From CAZGSN01 sp964371655 (GTDB lineage Bacteria; Desulfobacterota; Binatia; HRBIN30), in the NCBI GenBank assembly GCA_964371655.1, contig CAYJOD010000015.1, forward strand, positions 34,863 to 98,862: a stretch of 64,000 bases of DNA, written 5' to 3'. Positions within the stretch are counted from its first letter, which is position 1. Every line of letters starts with the position of its first letter. Made by a program: the position numbers and the translations under genes. A model generated the notes under the pieces. That model was not told the DNA's origin, made no database searches, and saw nothing but the letters and a program-made list of their open reading frames with translations. This document shows positions 17,646-26,461 of this stretch, in pieces.

Positions 17646-18872
17646 ATGGCCATCGACTTCAGCTTTCCTCCGGAAATCGACTCGCTACGCCTGAAGGTGC
17701 GCGACTTCGTCACTCAGATCGTGCGCCCCGCCGAGGCGCGTATCGCCGAGCGCGAGGGCGACCGCCGCTTCCTCATCCAGTCGATCATCGAAATGCGCGT
17801 CGCCGCCCACGACTGGGGCCTATGGCTGCCGCACATGCCGAAGGAGTACGGCGGCATGGGCCTCGGACACGTCGCCATGGCGGCGGTGTCGGCCGAGGCC
17901 GCCAAGTCAGCCTTCGGGCCGTACGCCCTGAACGCGCAGGCGCCCGACGAGGGCAACATGCACACTCTGCTGCACTGGGCCACCGACGCACAGAAGGAGC
18001 AGTACCTGCGGCCGCTGTGCGACGGAGTGTCGCGCTCGTGCTTCGCGATGACCGAACCCGAGGTCGCCGGCTCCGATCCGACGCTCATCCAAACGCGCGC
18101 CGTCCTCGACGGCGACACCTGGGTCGTCAACGGTCACAAGTGGTTCATCTCCGGCGCCAGTGGCGCCAAGTTCGCCATCCTCATCGCTCGTACCGAAGAC
18201 CACCCAGAGATCCCGCAGGCTGCCAACTCGGCCTTTCTCGTCGACTTGCCGGCGCCGGGATGGAACGTCGTCCGCGATGTCTTGACCATGGCGGGGCACC
18301 ACAACCACGCCGAGATTCGCATCGAGAACCTGCACCTACCGCGGGAGAGCATGCTCGGCGGCCGCGGCCAGGGACACCTGCTCGGCCAGGCACGCTTGGG
18401 TCCGGCGCGCCTGGCGCATTGCATGCGCTGGATCGGCCAGGCCGAGGTTGCCCTCGACATGATGGTCGACCGCGCCCTTAACCGCTTTGCGCACGGCTCG
18501 CTGCTCGCCGACAAGCAGGGGATTCAGTGGATGATCGCCGACTCGACGGTGGAGCTCTACCAATGCAAGCTCATGGTGCTGCACGCCGCCTACAAGATCG
18601 ACCGCGGCGAGGATTTCCGAAGCGAGGTGTCGATGACCAAACACTTCGTCGCCAATTCGCTCAACCGTATCGTCGACCGCGCCATCCAGGTCCACGGCGC
18701 TCTCGGCTACTCGCTCGACACGCCGCTGGCGCGTATGGCGCAGCACGCGCGCTGGGCGCGCTTCGCCGACGGCGCCGACGAAGTGCACCAGTGGCGTATC
18801 GCCCAGCGCAGCATCGATGCCTACAAGCGCGACAAGTCGACGCGCGCGGCGACCGGGAATCTGCCTTTGTAG
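17646..18872 (+). CDS. Acyl-CoA dehydrogenase
   Basis: 408 residues from the ATG at 17646, preceded by GAAAGGACGACGCC; the frame is open from 17595 but the first 17 codons have no support. Features of the flavin-dependent acyl-CoA dehydrogenase family are all present: N-terminal helical domain (FSFPPEIDSLRLKVRDFV), the FAD-binding beta domain CFAMTEPEVAGSDPT and GHKWFISGASGAKFAILIAR, and the C-terminal domain with RIVDRAIQVHGALGYS and ARFADGADEVHQWRIAQRS. It oxidises an acyl-CoA to the enoyl-CoA, passing electrons to an electron-transfer flavoprotein. The substrate chain cannot be specified. It stands alone as a plus-strand transcription unit and ends at a two-hairpin repeat. Confidence 0.93.
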   Translation: MAIDFSFPPEIDSLRLKVRDFVTQIVRPAEARIAEREGDRRFLIQSIIEMRVAAHDWGLWLPHMPKEYGGMGLGHVAMAAVSAEAAKSAFGPYALNAQAPDEGNMHTLLHWATDAQKEQYLRPLCDGVSRSCFAMTEPEVAGSDPTLIQTRAVLDGDTWVVNGHKWFISGASGAKFAILIARTEDHPEIPQAANSAFLVDLPAPGWNVVRDVLTMAGHHNHAEIRIENLHLPRESMLGGRGQGHLLGQARLGPARLAHCMRWIGQAEVALDMMVDRALNRFAHGSLLADKQGIQWMIADSTVELYQCKLMVLHAAYKIDRGEDFRSEVSMTKHFVANSLNRIVDRAIQVHGALGYSLDTPLARMAQHARWARFADGADEVHQWRIAQRSIDAYKRDKSTRAATGNLPL

Positions 18873-19105
18873 CGGCGCAGGCCAGCTCCCCTTGCCCGCA
18901 TTACTTGCGGGAGAGGGTTAGGGTGAGGGAACCGAGGCGGGGCGGGCGCGGTGCAGAGTCGAGACAAAGGTGGATCCCTCACCCCCGCCCTCTCCCGCAG
19001 TGATGCGGGAGAGGGGGCGCTTCCAAAAACTGGCATTGGCTCGTACCGCCGCGGTTTCTTCTCGGCCTCTGAGCCTTGGAGCACGCTCGACGTCTGGCGT
19101 GAGAG
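18873..19105. repeat. Full two-hairpin repeat between convergent genes
   Basis: Positions 18881-19040 hold a complete two-hairpin element: hairpin one around TGCCCGCATTACTTGCGGGA, hairpin two around TCTCCCGCAGTGATGCGGGA, in inverted orientation to each other. The same architecture is at 34321-34451 and, in frame, inside ackA (56716-56877). Between convergent genes it may act as a bidirectional terminator (inference). Confidence 0.85.
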
Positions 19106-20170
19106 CTACGGCCGCGCCTCGAGCACCATGTTCACCGGTGTTTCGGTTGCACGCCGGAAGCGCGTGAAGCCACCTTCCATGACGACTTCGCGCAAACGCG
19201 CCTCACCCGCTTGTGCTCCCAAAGCGAGACCGACCTCCTGCGACAGGGACGCCGGTGTACAGATCAACGTCGAAGCCGCGTAGAACAGGCGGCCGATGGG
19301 ATTCAGATTGCCCTCGACCGTGTCGGTCGCGAATGGCTCGACGATCATCCAGGTGCCGTCGCGACGCAGAGACGAGCGCACGTGCTTGGCGGCGCCGACC
19401 GGATCGCCCATGTCGTGCAAGCAGTCGAAGAAGGTGACGAAATCGTAGGTGCCGGAGAAGGTCTTAGCCGGCGCAACCTCGAACTTGACGCGATCCGCCA
19501 CCCCGGCGGTCTGAGCGGCGCTGCGCGCATGATCGATCGACGCCGGGTGGTAGTCGAAGCCGACAAAGGTCGAACGCGGGAACGATTTCGCCATGAGGAT
19601 CGTCGACGCACCATGACCGCAGCCGACATCGGCCACCTGCGCCCCGGTTTCGAGCTTCGCGGCGACGCCGTCCAGCGCCGGAATCCACTCGCCCGTCAGG
19701 TGCGCCGCATAGCCCGGGCGGAAGAAGCGCTCGGTCCCGGCAAACAGCTCGGGATCGTGCTCGTGCCAGCCCACACCTTGGCCATTGCGAAACGCCTCGG
19801 CGATCTTGGGCCCGGCCTTCATCGCCGCCGTCATTGCCTGGAATCCGCCGATCACGCAGGCGGCGCTGTCTTCGTTGGTCAACGCCTCCTCCTGCTCCGG
19901 CGACAGCCAGTACTGGTGCTGCGCCGGATCGTATTCCACGTAACCCGACGCGGCCTGCGCGTTCAGCCATTCGCGCACGTAGCGCTCGCTCGTTTTGGTG
20001 CGTCGGGCCAGCTCCGCGGAAGACTGCCGCCCGCCAGCAGCCAGTCCTTTGTACAAGCCGAGCTTGTCACCGATGACGACAAGCGTACCGGTGACGGCCC
20101 CACCAAGATCGCCGATGGCCTTGCCGACGAACGCTTCGAGCTTCTGGGGATCGAGTCGATCGATGTGCAT
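19106..20170 (-). CDS. Class I SAM-dependent methyltransferase with winged-helix N-terminus
   Basis: 354 residues from the ATG at 20170, which has AAGGAGG 12 nt upstream; a longer frame to 20221 lacks support. The N-terminal ~100 residues resemble a winged-helix dimerisation domain (SSAELARRTKTSERYVREWL, then ASGYVEYDPA). The Rossmann domain holds the SAM motif AQVADVGCGHGASTILMAKS followed by TFVGFDYHPASIDHA and FDCLHDMGDPVGAAKHV. This layout matches small-molecule O/C-methyltransferases of the Rv2258c type. No substrate clue comes from neighbours: the dehydrogenase converges on it and a repeat separates it from the YjbQ gene. Confidence 0.85.
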   Translation of the reverse strand: MHIDRLDPQKLEAFVGKAIGDLGGAVTGTLVVIGDKLGLYKGLAAGGRQSSAELARRTKTSERYVREWLNAQAASGYVEYDPAQHQYWLSPEQEEALTNEDSAACVIGGFQAMTAAMKAGPKIAEAFRNGQGVGWHEHDPELFAGTERFFRPGYAAHLTGEWIPALDGVAAKLETGAQVADVGCGHGASTILMAKSFPRSTFVGFDYHPASIDHARSAAQTAGVADRVKFEVAPAKTFSGTYDFVTFFDCLHDMGDPVGAAKHVRSSLRRDGTWMIVEPFATDTVEGNLNPIGRLFYAASTLICTPASLSQEVGLALGAQAGEARLREVVMEGGFTRFRRATETPVNMVLEARP

Positions 20171-20446
20171 GATGCGAATCCTCCTTGGTGGCCAAGGTTG
20201 CACTCGTCGCGGAAGCTTCAATACCGATCGTTTGAGGGAAAACCCGTAGACCAGCTACCAGCCCGCATTTCTCACCAAGGCTTCACCGCAGAGACGCAAA
20301 GACGCCGAGAAGAAGATCTTCTGAAAGCAATTGCATTGCGCGTCCAACCATCCAAGGCTTTCTCTGCATCTCGGCGTCTCTGCGGTGAGAAATGCACGCT
20401 CGGAGTTTGAGCGACGATCTCGTGGGCGCGCCCCCGTGGCGGTGCT
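20171..20446. repeat. GCAGAGACGC-type inverted repeat
   Basis: Positions 20271-20397 form an imperfect palindrome with arms TCACCGCAGAGACGCAAAGA and TCTCGGCGTCTCTGCGGTGA. The right half (20331-20395) reappears inverted, at roughly 85% identity by eye, as the last codons of the ketosynthase gene at 26106-26172. Confidence 0.85.
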
Positions 20447-20881
20447 ATGCCCGGGTTCATGAAGAGCTTTCGCAAGGTCCTCACCATGAACATCAAGGGG
20501 CGCATGGCTTTCGTGAACATCACCGCGCCGGTCGAGGCGGCAGTGCGCGACAGCACGGTTCAGGAAGGGCTATGCCTGGTCAACTCGATGCACATCACCT
20601 CCAGCGTCTTCATCAACGACGACGAGCCCGGCCTGCACGAAGACTACGCGCGCTGGCTCGAACAACTGGCGCCGTACGATCCGAGCCCGCAGCGTTACCA
20701 CCACAACCGTAGCGGCGAAGACAACGGCGACGCGCACCACAAGCGCCAGGTCATGGGCCGCGAGGTCGTCGTGGCCATCACCAACGGTAAGCTCGACTTC
20801 GGTCCCTGGGAGCAGATCTTCTACGGCGAGTTCGACGGCAATCGCGCCAAGCGCGTGTTGATCAAGATCCTTGGCGAATAG
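20447..20881 (+). CDS. UPF0047/YjbQ family protein
   Basis: 144 residues, the usual family size. Diagnostic segments are FVNITAPVEAAVRDSTVQEG, LCLVNSMHITSSVFINDDEP, YHHNRSGEDNGDAHHKRQVM and the C-terminal LDFGPWEQIFYGEFDGNRAK. Members form a compact trimeric beta-barrel with a conserved His cluster (here HH and HHK); the E. coli relative has weak thiamin-phosphate synthase activity, but the physiological role is unsettled. Start could be the ATG at 20447 or 20459; neither has a strong ribosome site. A monocistronic gene bounded by repeats on both sides. Confidence 0.9.
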   Translation: MPGFMKSFRKVLTMNIKGRMAFVNITAPVEAAVRDSTVQEGLCLVNSMHITSSVFINDDEPGLHEDYARWLEQLAPYDPSPQRYHHNRSGEDNGDAHHKRQVMGREVVVAITNGKLDFGPWEQIFYGEFDGNRAKRVLIKILGE

Positions 20882-21221
20882 GAAACCAGCGCGGATCAGA
20901 CACCGGATCTCTCGCGACGGTGCCCGTGAATCCAGCCGGGAATTGGAAGGACCACGGATTGCACGGATAACACGGATTCTTGAAAAGGATGAAGTCAGGG
21001 AATTAAAGACGTCTCATCCGTGCGATCCGTGTAATCCGTGGTTCTCTTACTGCTTGTTGCAAAAGTAAAAGAAGGAACTCCGCAGATGACACAGATGACG
21101 CAGATGAGTACTGTGCTTCGCCAAGGGCTATAATTCGCGGATCTGTGTCATCTGCGTCATCTGTGGATCTTTCTCCGGCAGCTGCCGGATCTTCTATTTC
21201 TTTCGCAAGGCTCAATAAGCT
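20882..21221. repeat. Two adjacent inverted-repeat elements
   Basis: Two different imperfect palindromes are side by side. 20942-21050: ACCACGGATTGCACGGATAA facing GTGCGATCCGTGTAATCCGT. 21069-21176: CCGCAGATGACACAGATGAC facing TCTGTGTCATCTGCGTCATC. Copies of the first type are near 38.3 and 42.45 kb, and of the second at 38608-38694. Nothing else is visible in this gap between convergent genes. Confidence 0.85.
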
Positions 21222-22106
21222 CTACGCCGTCGCCGCCAGCGCGCTGATGGCGTCGACGAATTGTGGCCACACGGGGCGCGGCATGTCGTGACCCATGCCG
21301 TCGATCAGTAGCAGCTTCGCGTCTGGAATCGCCTTCGCCGTTTCCATTCCGGCTTCGACCGGAACCAGTGGATCGTCCTTGCCGTGAATCACCAGCGCCG
21401 GAACGCGCACCGATCCGAGTGCCTCTTTGCGACTTTCCGAGGCCAGGATGGCAACCAACTGCCGAATCACTCCGTTTGGATTGGCGCCGCGTTCCCAGGA
21501 CAACGTCGCGAGCCGGCGAACCTCGGCCTCGTCGAACGCAAAGCCGGGGCTGCCGATGGTGCGAAACACCGTGACCCCGCGCTCGATCGCCTCGTCGCGC
21601 GTGTTCGGCTGCGGCGACAACAGCACGCTCATGGCTTCCGCCTTGGGTTGCGGCAGCTCCGGATCGCCCGTCGTCGACATGATCGACGTCAGGCTGCGCA
21701 CCTTCTTGGGAAACTCGATCGCCAGGCTCTGCGCGATCATGCCGCCCATCGAGGCGCCGACGACGTGCGCGCTCTCGATGCCGAGCGCGTCGAGAAGTCC
21801 CGCCGCGTCGGCAGCCATGTCGCGCACGAAGTAAGGTGCGCCGCTGCTCGGCTGGCGCGTCATGGCGGCGGTGACGGCCGACATCACATCGGGCACCCCG
21901 AGGTGATCGAACCAGGTCGACTTGCCGACGTCGCGATTATCGAAGCGGATGACCCGATAGCCGCGGCTCGCCAGGTTCCTGCAGAACTCGTCGCGCCACA
22001 GGATCATCTGGCCGCCAAGGCCCATGATCAACAGCAGCGGCGGTGCGTTGCGATCGCCAAATTCGTCGTACTCGATGTTGATTCCGTTGGCTGCAATGTT
22101 CGGCAT
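21222..22106 (-). CDS. Alpha/beta hydrolase
   Basis: 294 residues, typical family length. The oxyanion-region motif is LLLIMGLGGQMILWRDEF, the nucleophile elbow HVVGASMGGMIAQSLAIEFP (Ser in GxSxG), the acid is likely the Asp of VIHGKDDPLVPVE and the base the His of IDGMGHDMPRP, so the catalytic triad looks complete. The pattern resembles esterases and the TesY/EstX-like group that hydrolyse activated esters. The substrate is not deducible. It is cytoplasmic (no signal peptide). It faces the YjbQ gene across repeats and its upstream region contains a 14-bp tandem array. Confidence 0.88.
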   Translation of the reverse strand: MPNIAANGINIEYDEFGDRNAPPLLLIMGLGGQMILWRDEFCRNLASRGYRVIRFDNRDVGKSTWFDHLGVPDVMSAVTAAMTRQPSSGAPYFVRDMAADAAGLLDALGIESAHVVGASMGGMIAQSLAIEFPKKVRSLTSIMSTTGDPELPQPKAEAMSVLLSPQPNTRDEAIERGVTVFRTIGSPGFAFDEAEVRRLATLSWERGANPNGVIRQLVAILASESRKEALGSVRVPALVIHGKDDPLVPVEAGMETAKAIPDAKLLLIDGMGHDMPRPVWPQFVDAISALAATA

Positions 22107-22412
22107 GGGTGGGAACCTGCAACGGCAGCGACGTTAATGCAACCGCTGCCTGCGTATCTCGTATCTCGTATCTCGTGAAGCGTATCTCGTGAAGCGTATC
22201 TCGTGAAGCGCATCTCGTGAAGCGTATCTCGTGAAGCGTATCTCGTGAAGCGCTACCCTTACGCGAACAAGGACCTCCGACTTGGTCTGTCTCCGCGTCT
22301 CGCCTCTCCGCGTCTCCGCGTCTTGCTGGCGCTTGGCGGCTTGGGGTGAGGCAACCAATCTCTCTCCCTCGCCATGCTTTTCAACGGCCTGCCAGCCTGC
22401 CAGATTATACGG
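22107..22412. repeat. 14-bp tandem repeat array
   Basis: Six head-to-tail copies of CGTATCTCGTGAAG fill 22167-22250, one copy with a single change (CGCATCTCGTGAAG at 22209). They are preceded by three shortened CGTATCT units. A GTCTCCGCGTCT-type arm lies at 22280-22330. The array is in the divergent promoter region of the hydrolase and opgG genes. There are no spacers between copies, so it is not a CRISPR array. Confidence 0.9.
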
Positions 22413-23915
22413 ATGCGAAAGACAAGCCTCTCTCTCCTGTGTCTCACCGCCCTGGTGTGGGCGTTGCCGGCCGCTGCCTTCGACCTCAACGACGTTGCCG
22501 CGAAAGCCGAGCAGCTGGCCAAGGCTCCGTTCGACGACACCACGGCGCGGGTGCCGGCGTGGATGCTCGATCTCAGTTACGATCAATGGCGCGATATCCG
22601 CTTCCGGCCCGAGGCTTCGATTTGGCGCAACGAGAAGCTGCCGTTCGAGCTGCAGTTCTTCCACGCCGGCCTCTACTACGACCACACCGTGGCGATGAAC
22701 GTCCTCGACGCCAACGGCGTCAAGCCGATCGCATTCTCGACTCGGCTGTTCGACTATGGCAAGAACAAGTTCGCAGAGAAGATCCCGGCCGATCTCGGCT
22801 TCGCCGGATTCCGCATCCATTACCCGCTCAATCGCCCCGACTACCCCGATGAGGTGATCGTCTTCCTCGGCGCCAGCTACTTTCGCGCGGTGGCCAAGAA
22901 TCAAGTGTACGGTCTGTCGGCGCGCGGCGTCGCCATCGACACGATTGCTTCTTCCAAGGAAGAGTTCCCGGCGTTTCGCGAATACTGGCTCGAACGGCCG
23001 CAGGCCGACGCCACCAGCATCGTCGTCTACGCGCTGCTCGATGGGCCGAGCCTCACCGGCGCCTACCGCTTCGTGATCGAGCCCGGAGAGCAAACCGCGG
23101 TGCACGTGCAATGTCGCCTCTTCTTGCGCCGTACGGTGGAGAAACTCGGAATCGCACCGCTGACCAGCATGTTCTTTCACGGCGAGAACACCTTGCAGCC
23201 GTTCGTCGACTATCGCCCGGAAGTGCATGACTCCGACGGTTTGCTGCTGCACGGCGGCGATGGCGAGTGGCTGTGGCGGCCGCTGGAGAATCCACGCGCC
23301 ATTCTCGTCAACACCTTCGCCGTCGAACATCCCAAAGGCTTCGGGCTGCTGCAGCGCGATCGCAAGTTCGAGCATCATATGGACCTGGAGACGCGCACGG
23401 ATCTGCGCCCGAGCGTGTGGATCGATACCGACAGCGACTGGGGCCGCGGCCGCGTCGAGCTCGTGCAGTTGCCGACCAACACCGATATCAACGACAACAT
23501 CGTCGCCTACTGGGTGCCGCAAACGCAGCCGCAACCCGGCAAGGCCCTGGCGTTGGCGTACACGATCTATTGGTACGGCGACGACCCCAGCCGTCCCCCC
23601 GGTGGCCGCGCCGTGTCGACCCGGCGCGACTACGGAACCCAGGAGAACGTGCAGCGCTTCGTCCTCGACTTCGAGGGCGATGCACTCGCAGGTCTGAGCG
23701 AGGATCACCCGCCGCGCGGCGTCGTCAGCATCGCCGGCGGCAAGGCGGCCGGCGAGATCATCGAGCAACATGTCGTGAAGAATCCGGTCAGCGGCGGCTG
23801 GCGCTTGAGCTTTCAAGTCCGCCCGCACCAGACCACTGCGATCGAGCTACGCGCCTTTCTGGAAAGCCGCGGCCGCGCCCTGACGGAAACCTGGTCGTAC
23901 GCGATCGTTCCGTAG
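22413..23915 (+). CDS. opgG: OpgG/MdoG periplasmic glucan protein
   Basis: 500 residues from the ATG at 22413; a signal peptide follows (MRKTSLSLLCLTALVWALPA). Frame extension to 22374 has no ribosome site. Family segments are clear: SYDQWRDIRFRPEASIWRNE, LPFELQFFHAGLYYDHTVAM, GLSARGVAIDTIASSKEEFP, SMFFHGENTLQPFVDYRPEVHDSDGLL (in pieces), RTDLRPSVWIDTDSDWGRGR and NDNIVAYWVPQTQPQPGK. OpgG/OpgD proteins act in the periplasm on osmoregulated beta-1,2-linked glucans; E. coli OpgD has been shown to be an endo-beta-1,2-glucanase. No opgH synthase is adjacent. A GH94-like phosphorylase at 57060-60569 may work on related glucans. Confidence 0.93.
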   Translation: MRKTSLSLLCLTALVWALPAAAFDLNDVAAKAEQLAKAPFDDTTARVPAWMLDLSYDQWRDIRFRPEASIWRNEKLPFELQFFHAGLYYDHTVAMNVLDANGVKPIAFSTRLFDYGKNKFAEKIPADLGFAGFRIHYPLNRPDYPDEVIVFLGASYFRAVAKNQVYGLSARGVAIDTIASSKEEFPAFREYWLERPQADATSIVVYALLDGPSLTGAYRFVIEPGEQTAVHVQCRLFLRRTVEKLGIAPLTSMFFHGENTLQPFVDYRPEVHDSDGLLLHGGDGEWLWRPLENPRAILVNTFAVEHPKGFGLLQRDRKFEHHMDLETRTDLRPSVWIDTDSDWGRGRVELVQLPTNTDINDNIVAYWVPQTQPQPGKALALAYTIYWYGDDPSRPPGGRAVSTRRDYGTQENVQRFVLDFEGDALAGLSEDHPPRGVVSIAGGKAAGEIIEQHVVKNPVSGGWRLSFQVRPHQTTAIELRAFLESRGRALTETWSYAIVP

Positions 23916-24180
23916 GGAGGTCGTTGGTACCTGATGGTTCAGACCGCAGACCCCCGGGCTTCAGACCTCGGGCTTCAGGCTTCAGGTGAAATCCCTCCAA
24001 CTTACTCCGTCCCCGGTGGTTGTTGATCTCCTGAAGCCCGCAGCCTGAGGCCCGAAGCCTACTCCGAGTCTCAGGGTGGCCGTGCGACCTTGGCACCGGA
24101 GCTGACGCTGTGGCATAGAAAGGGTGCTGCTTTGTTGTCGCCTCGGTGGCATGACGGGGTGACGAAGGCAGGAGGATGCG
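23916..24180. repeat. GGCTTCAGG-type inverted repeat
   Basis: Positions 23944-24066 hold an imperfect palindrome with arms CCCGGGCTTCAGACCTCGGG and CTGAAGCCCGCAGCCTGAGG. A related segment (CAGCCTGAAGCCCGGGGCCT) lies in frame inside the GH94-like gene around 58850-58900. The last ~60 bp before 24181 include AGGCAGGAGGATGCG, a ribosome site for the next gene. Confidence 0.7.
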
Positions 24181-24867
24181 ATGAACCGCTTGCTGATCAG
24201 CTTGTTGAGCGTCGGGCTGTGCGTGTTGACGGAAGGCCGCGCCAGTGCCGGCCACGATATGGCGCGACCGAGCGGCTGCGTCGTCGACTGTCCCACGTGC
24301 AATCCCGGCCAACCCTGCCCGATGCGGCCGTGCCGCTTGATCTGTCCGGATGGCGCCACCCCCTGCGGCGTGGCCCTATGCGAGCATGGTGACGTTTGCT
24401 GCAATGCCAGCTGCGGGATCTGCACTGCGCCCGGAGAAGGTTGCAGCCAAGAGGTCTGCGCACCCGACCGCTGTGCCGAGCACAGCGCGTGCGATCCCGA
24501 TTTCCACTGGTCCGCGGAACGTTGTGCCTGTGTCGCGAACGAGAGTGGATCCTGCCGCGACAGCTCGGACTGCGAGTTGCTCTCGGACTACTGCAGCGGC
24601 TGTGATTGCCGCGCTCTGGCTGCGGACGACCCGCAACCCGGCTGCGGCCTGCCCGGCGTACGCTGCTTTGCCGACCCATGTCTGAACCAGCGCGCCGCCT
24701 GTGTTGGTGGACGTTGCGAGGTCGTGCGCGACTGCGTGGAGAAACTTCTCTGCACGCGCGGCTATCGCTGGTCGCTCGAACGCTGCACCTGCGTGGCCGA
24801 TCGCTCGCTGCGACTGCGCCGAAAGCACCAACCGCAGATGCCGCATGCCCCCCATCCGCCGTGGTGA
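24181..24867 (+). CDS. Secreted Cys-rich protein of unknown function
   Basis: 228 residues with a signal peptide (MNRLLISLLSVGLCVLTEGR) and a mature chain with about 32 Cys. Two halves show a loosely repeated pattern: FHWSAERCACVAN near residue 120 and YRWSLERCTCVAD near 205. A central SDYCSGCDCRAL segment and CLNQRAACVGGRCEV suggest a disulfide-rich extracellular protein, possibly protease-inhibitor-like; no family was recognised with confidence. A good AGGAGGATGCG ribosome site precedes it. Its 3' end overlaps the putative ketosynthase start by 23 nt, so it may be the first gene of the lipid/polyketide operon, though a functional link is not evident. Confidence 0.7.
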   Translation: MNRLLISLLSVGLCVLTEGRASAGHDMARPSGCVVDCPTCNPGQPCPMRPCRLICPDGATPCGVALCEHGDVCCNASCGICTAPGEGCSQEVCAPDRCAEHSACDPDFHWSAERCACVANESGSCRDSSDCELLSDYCSGCDCRALAADDPQPGCGLPGVRCFADPCLNQRAACVGGRCEVVRDCVEKLLCTRGYRWSLERCTCVADRSLRLRRKHQPQMPHAPHPPW

Positions 24868-26194
24868 CGTGGCGGCGAGTGTGAGCGCGACCCAGCGGCG
24901 CGCCTGCGTCACCGGCTGCGGTGCGCTGTCTCCAATCGGTAACGATGCGGCCACGTTCTGGGCGGCGCTACTGGCCGGGCGTAGCGGTCTGCAACCTATC
25001 CGTGGCTTTGATACCGAGGGCATAAGCGTGGCGGTTGCCGGGGAAGTGAAAGACTTCTGTCCGTCTGTACGTCTGCGTGCCGACGAGATCGCTCGCCTCG
25101 ACCGCGTCCATCAGTTCGCTCTCTACGCCGCGCGCGAAGCCCTCCAGGATGCGGGGCTCGATCTCGCTGCCGTCGAGCGCTCGCGTGTCGGTGTGATTGT
25201 GTCGACCAGCCTCGGAGGGATGGCGATCGGCGAGGCCTACCAGCGGCATCAAGTCGATCCGCAGGATGACTTTCAGGTTCGTCGCCTGTTCGGGTTTCCG
25301 TACTACGCGACGGCAAATCAACTGGCGCGCGAGTTGGGGGTGTCCGGGCCCGTTGTCAGTCCCTCGATCGCGTGTGCCTCGGGGACGCACGCGGTCGGTC
25401 TGGCGTTCGAGCTCATTCGACTCGGGCACGCCGATGCCTTCATCGTCGGCGGCGTCGAGTCGTTGTGTGCGTTTGTCGTAAACGGCTTCAACTGCCTGCG
25501 CGCGACGACCGCCGAGATGGTCCGTCCATTCGACAGTCGCCGCTCCGGCCTGCTTCTCGGCGAGGGCGCCGCGATCCTGGTGATCGAGGAGAGGGAGCGT
25601 GCGAACAGCCGTGGCGCGCGTACCGATGTGGAGGTGGTCGGCAGCGCGCTCGCGGGGGATGCGACCCACATGACCGCGCCGGCACGCGACGGCTCGGGTG
25701 CGGCGCGCGCCATGCGTGCGGCCCTGGAAGAGGCCGCTGTCGCGCCCGCGGCTGTCGACTTCATCAGCGCCCATGGCACCGGCACGGTGTACAACGACGC
25801 GATGGAGGTCGCGGCGATCACCGCGGTCTTCGGCGAATCCGCGCCGCGCATTCCGATCAACTCGATCAAAGCGTCGATTGGCCACACCCTGGCCGCAGCC
25901 GGAGCCTTCGAGGCAATCATGTGCGCCCAAATCCTGCGCAGCGGCCTGATTCCGTCAACCCTGAACTGCGAGCAGCTCGATCAAGGTTGTGGGCTCGACA
26001 TCGTTCGTTCCGCGGTTCGACACCACGACGTACAGGTGGCGCTGTCGACGTCCTCAGCCTTCGCCGGCAACAACGCGGCGATCGTACTGCGACGTCCTAA
26101 CCTGGATTTCTCACCGCGGAGACGCAGAGACGCAGAGAACGCCTCGGATGGTTGGAAGGCGAATGCAAAACAGGAAACCGGAGACCGAAAATGA
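24845..26194 (+). CDS. Active-type beta-ketoacyl synthase (KS alpha 1)
   Basis: 449 residues from the ATG at 24845; the frame is open from 24701 but that part overlaps the Cys-rich gene. FabF-like condensing enzyme: start motif ACVTGCGALSPIGNDAATFW, catalytic Cys177 in SPSIACASGTHAVGLA, first His in SAHGTGTVYNDAMEVAAI and second His in IKASIGHTLAAAGAFEAIMC, so the Cys-His-His triad is intact. The natural end of such proteins lies near SSAFAGNNAAIVLRRP; the last ~28 residues (SPRRRRDAENASDGWKANAK...) are encoded by dispersed-repeat DNA. It is followed by a Cys-less ketosynthase, so the two probably form a KS/chain-length-factor heterodimer for decarboxylative condensation of malonyl-ACP. Confidence 0.93.
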   Translation: MPPIRRGDVAASVSATQRRACVTGCGALSPIGNDAATFWAALLAGRSGLQPIRGFDTEGISVAVAGEVKDFCPSVRLRADEIARLDRVHQFALYAAREALQDAGLDLAAVERSRVGVIVSTSLGGMAIGEAYQRHQVDPQDDFQVRRLFGFPYYATANQLARELGVSGPVVSPSIACASGTHAVGLAFELIRLGHADAFIVGGVESLCAFVVNGFNCLRATTAEMVRPFDSRRSGLLLGEGAAILVIEERERANSRGARTDVEVVGSALAGDATHMTAPARDGSGAARAMRAALEEAAVAPAAVDFISAHGTGTVYNDAMEVAAITAVFGESAPRIPINSIKASIGHTLAAAGAFEAIMCAQILRSGLIPSTLNCEQLDQGCGLDIVRSAVRHHDVQVALSTSSAFAGNNAAIVLRRPNLDFSPRRRRDAENASDGWKANAKQETGDRK

Positions 26195-26461
26195 AAAACC
26201 GGCCTTTCCGCGTGAGCATTGACCAGTTTGCGAATTCCGGTTTTCCGTTTCCTGTTCTCCATTCCGATTTATCGACAGTCTCAGACGGTGGGGGCGAGGG
26301 GAGCTGGCCTTCGACCCTCAACATGGCTTTGGCAGTAGGGCCGGCTGTGCCGGCCGTTCTGCATTTGCGTCGCACTCGGCTAAGGCCGGCACAGCCGGCC
26401 CTAGCGCTGGCTTCTCGCATCCGCCTCGGCGCACTCGGCGGTGAGTCCTGAGTCTCGCGCC
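26195..26461. repeat. Nested repeats between ketosynthase genes
   Basis: Modules in order: an AACAGGAAACC-type palindrome continuing from inside the ketosynthase end (26156-26290; copies at 33448-33575 and 41848-41975), a TTTATCGACAGTCTC junction, part of a two-hairpin arm, and a 70-bp GGGCCGGC palindrome at 26332-26405 (GTAGGGCCGGCTGTGCCGGC facing GGCCGGCACAGCCGGCCCTA). Confidence 0.85.

Noticed and set aside
22167..22250. Possible CRISPR array
   Set aside because: Direct 14-bp repeats have no spacers, and no cas gene is in the window.
22134..23828. Minus-strand 564-codon frame opposite opgG
   Set aside because: The plus strand encodes a clear OpgG protein; the antisense frame shows only Arg/Ala/Val-rich sequence and ends in the 14-bp tandem repeats.
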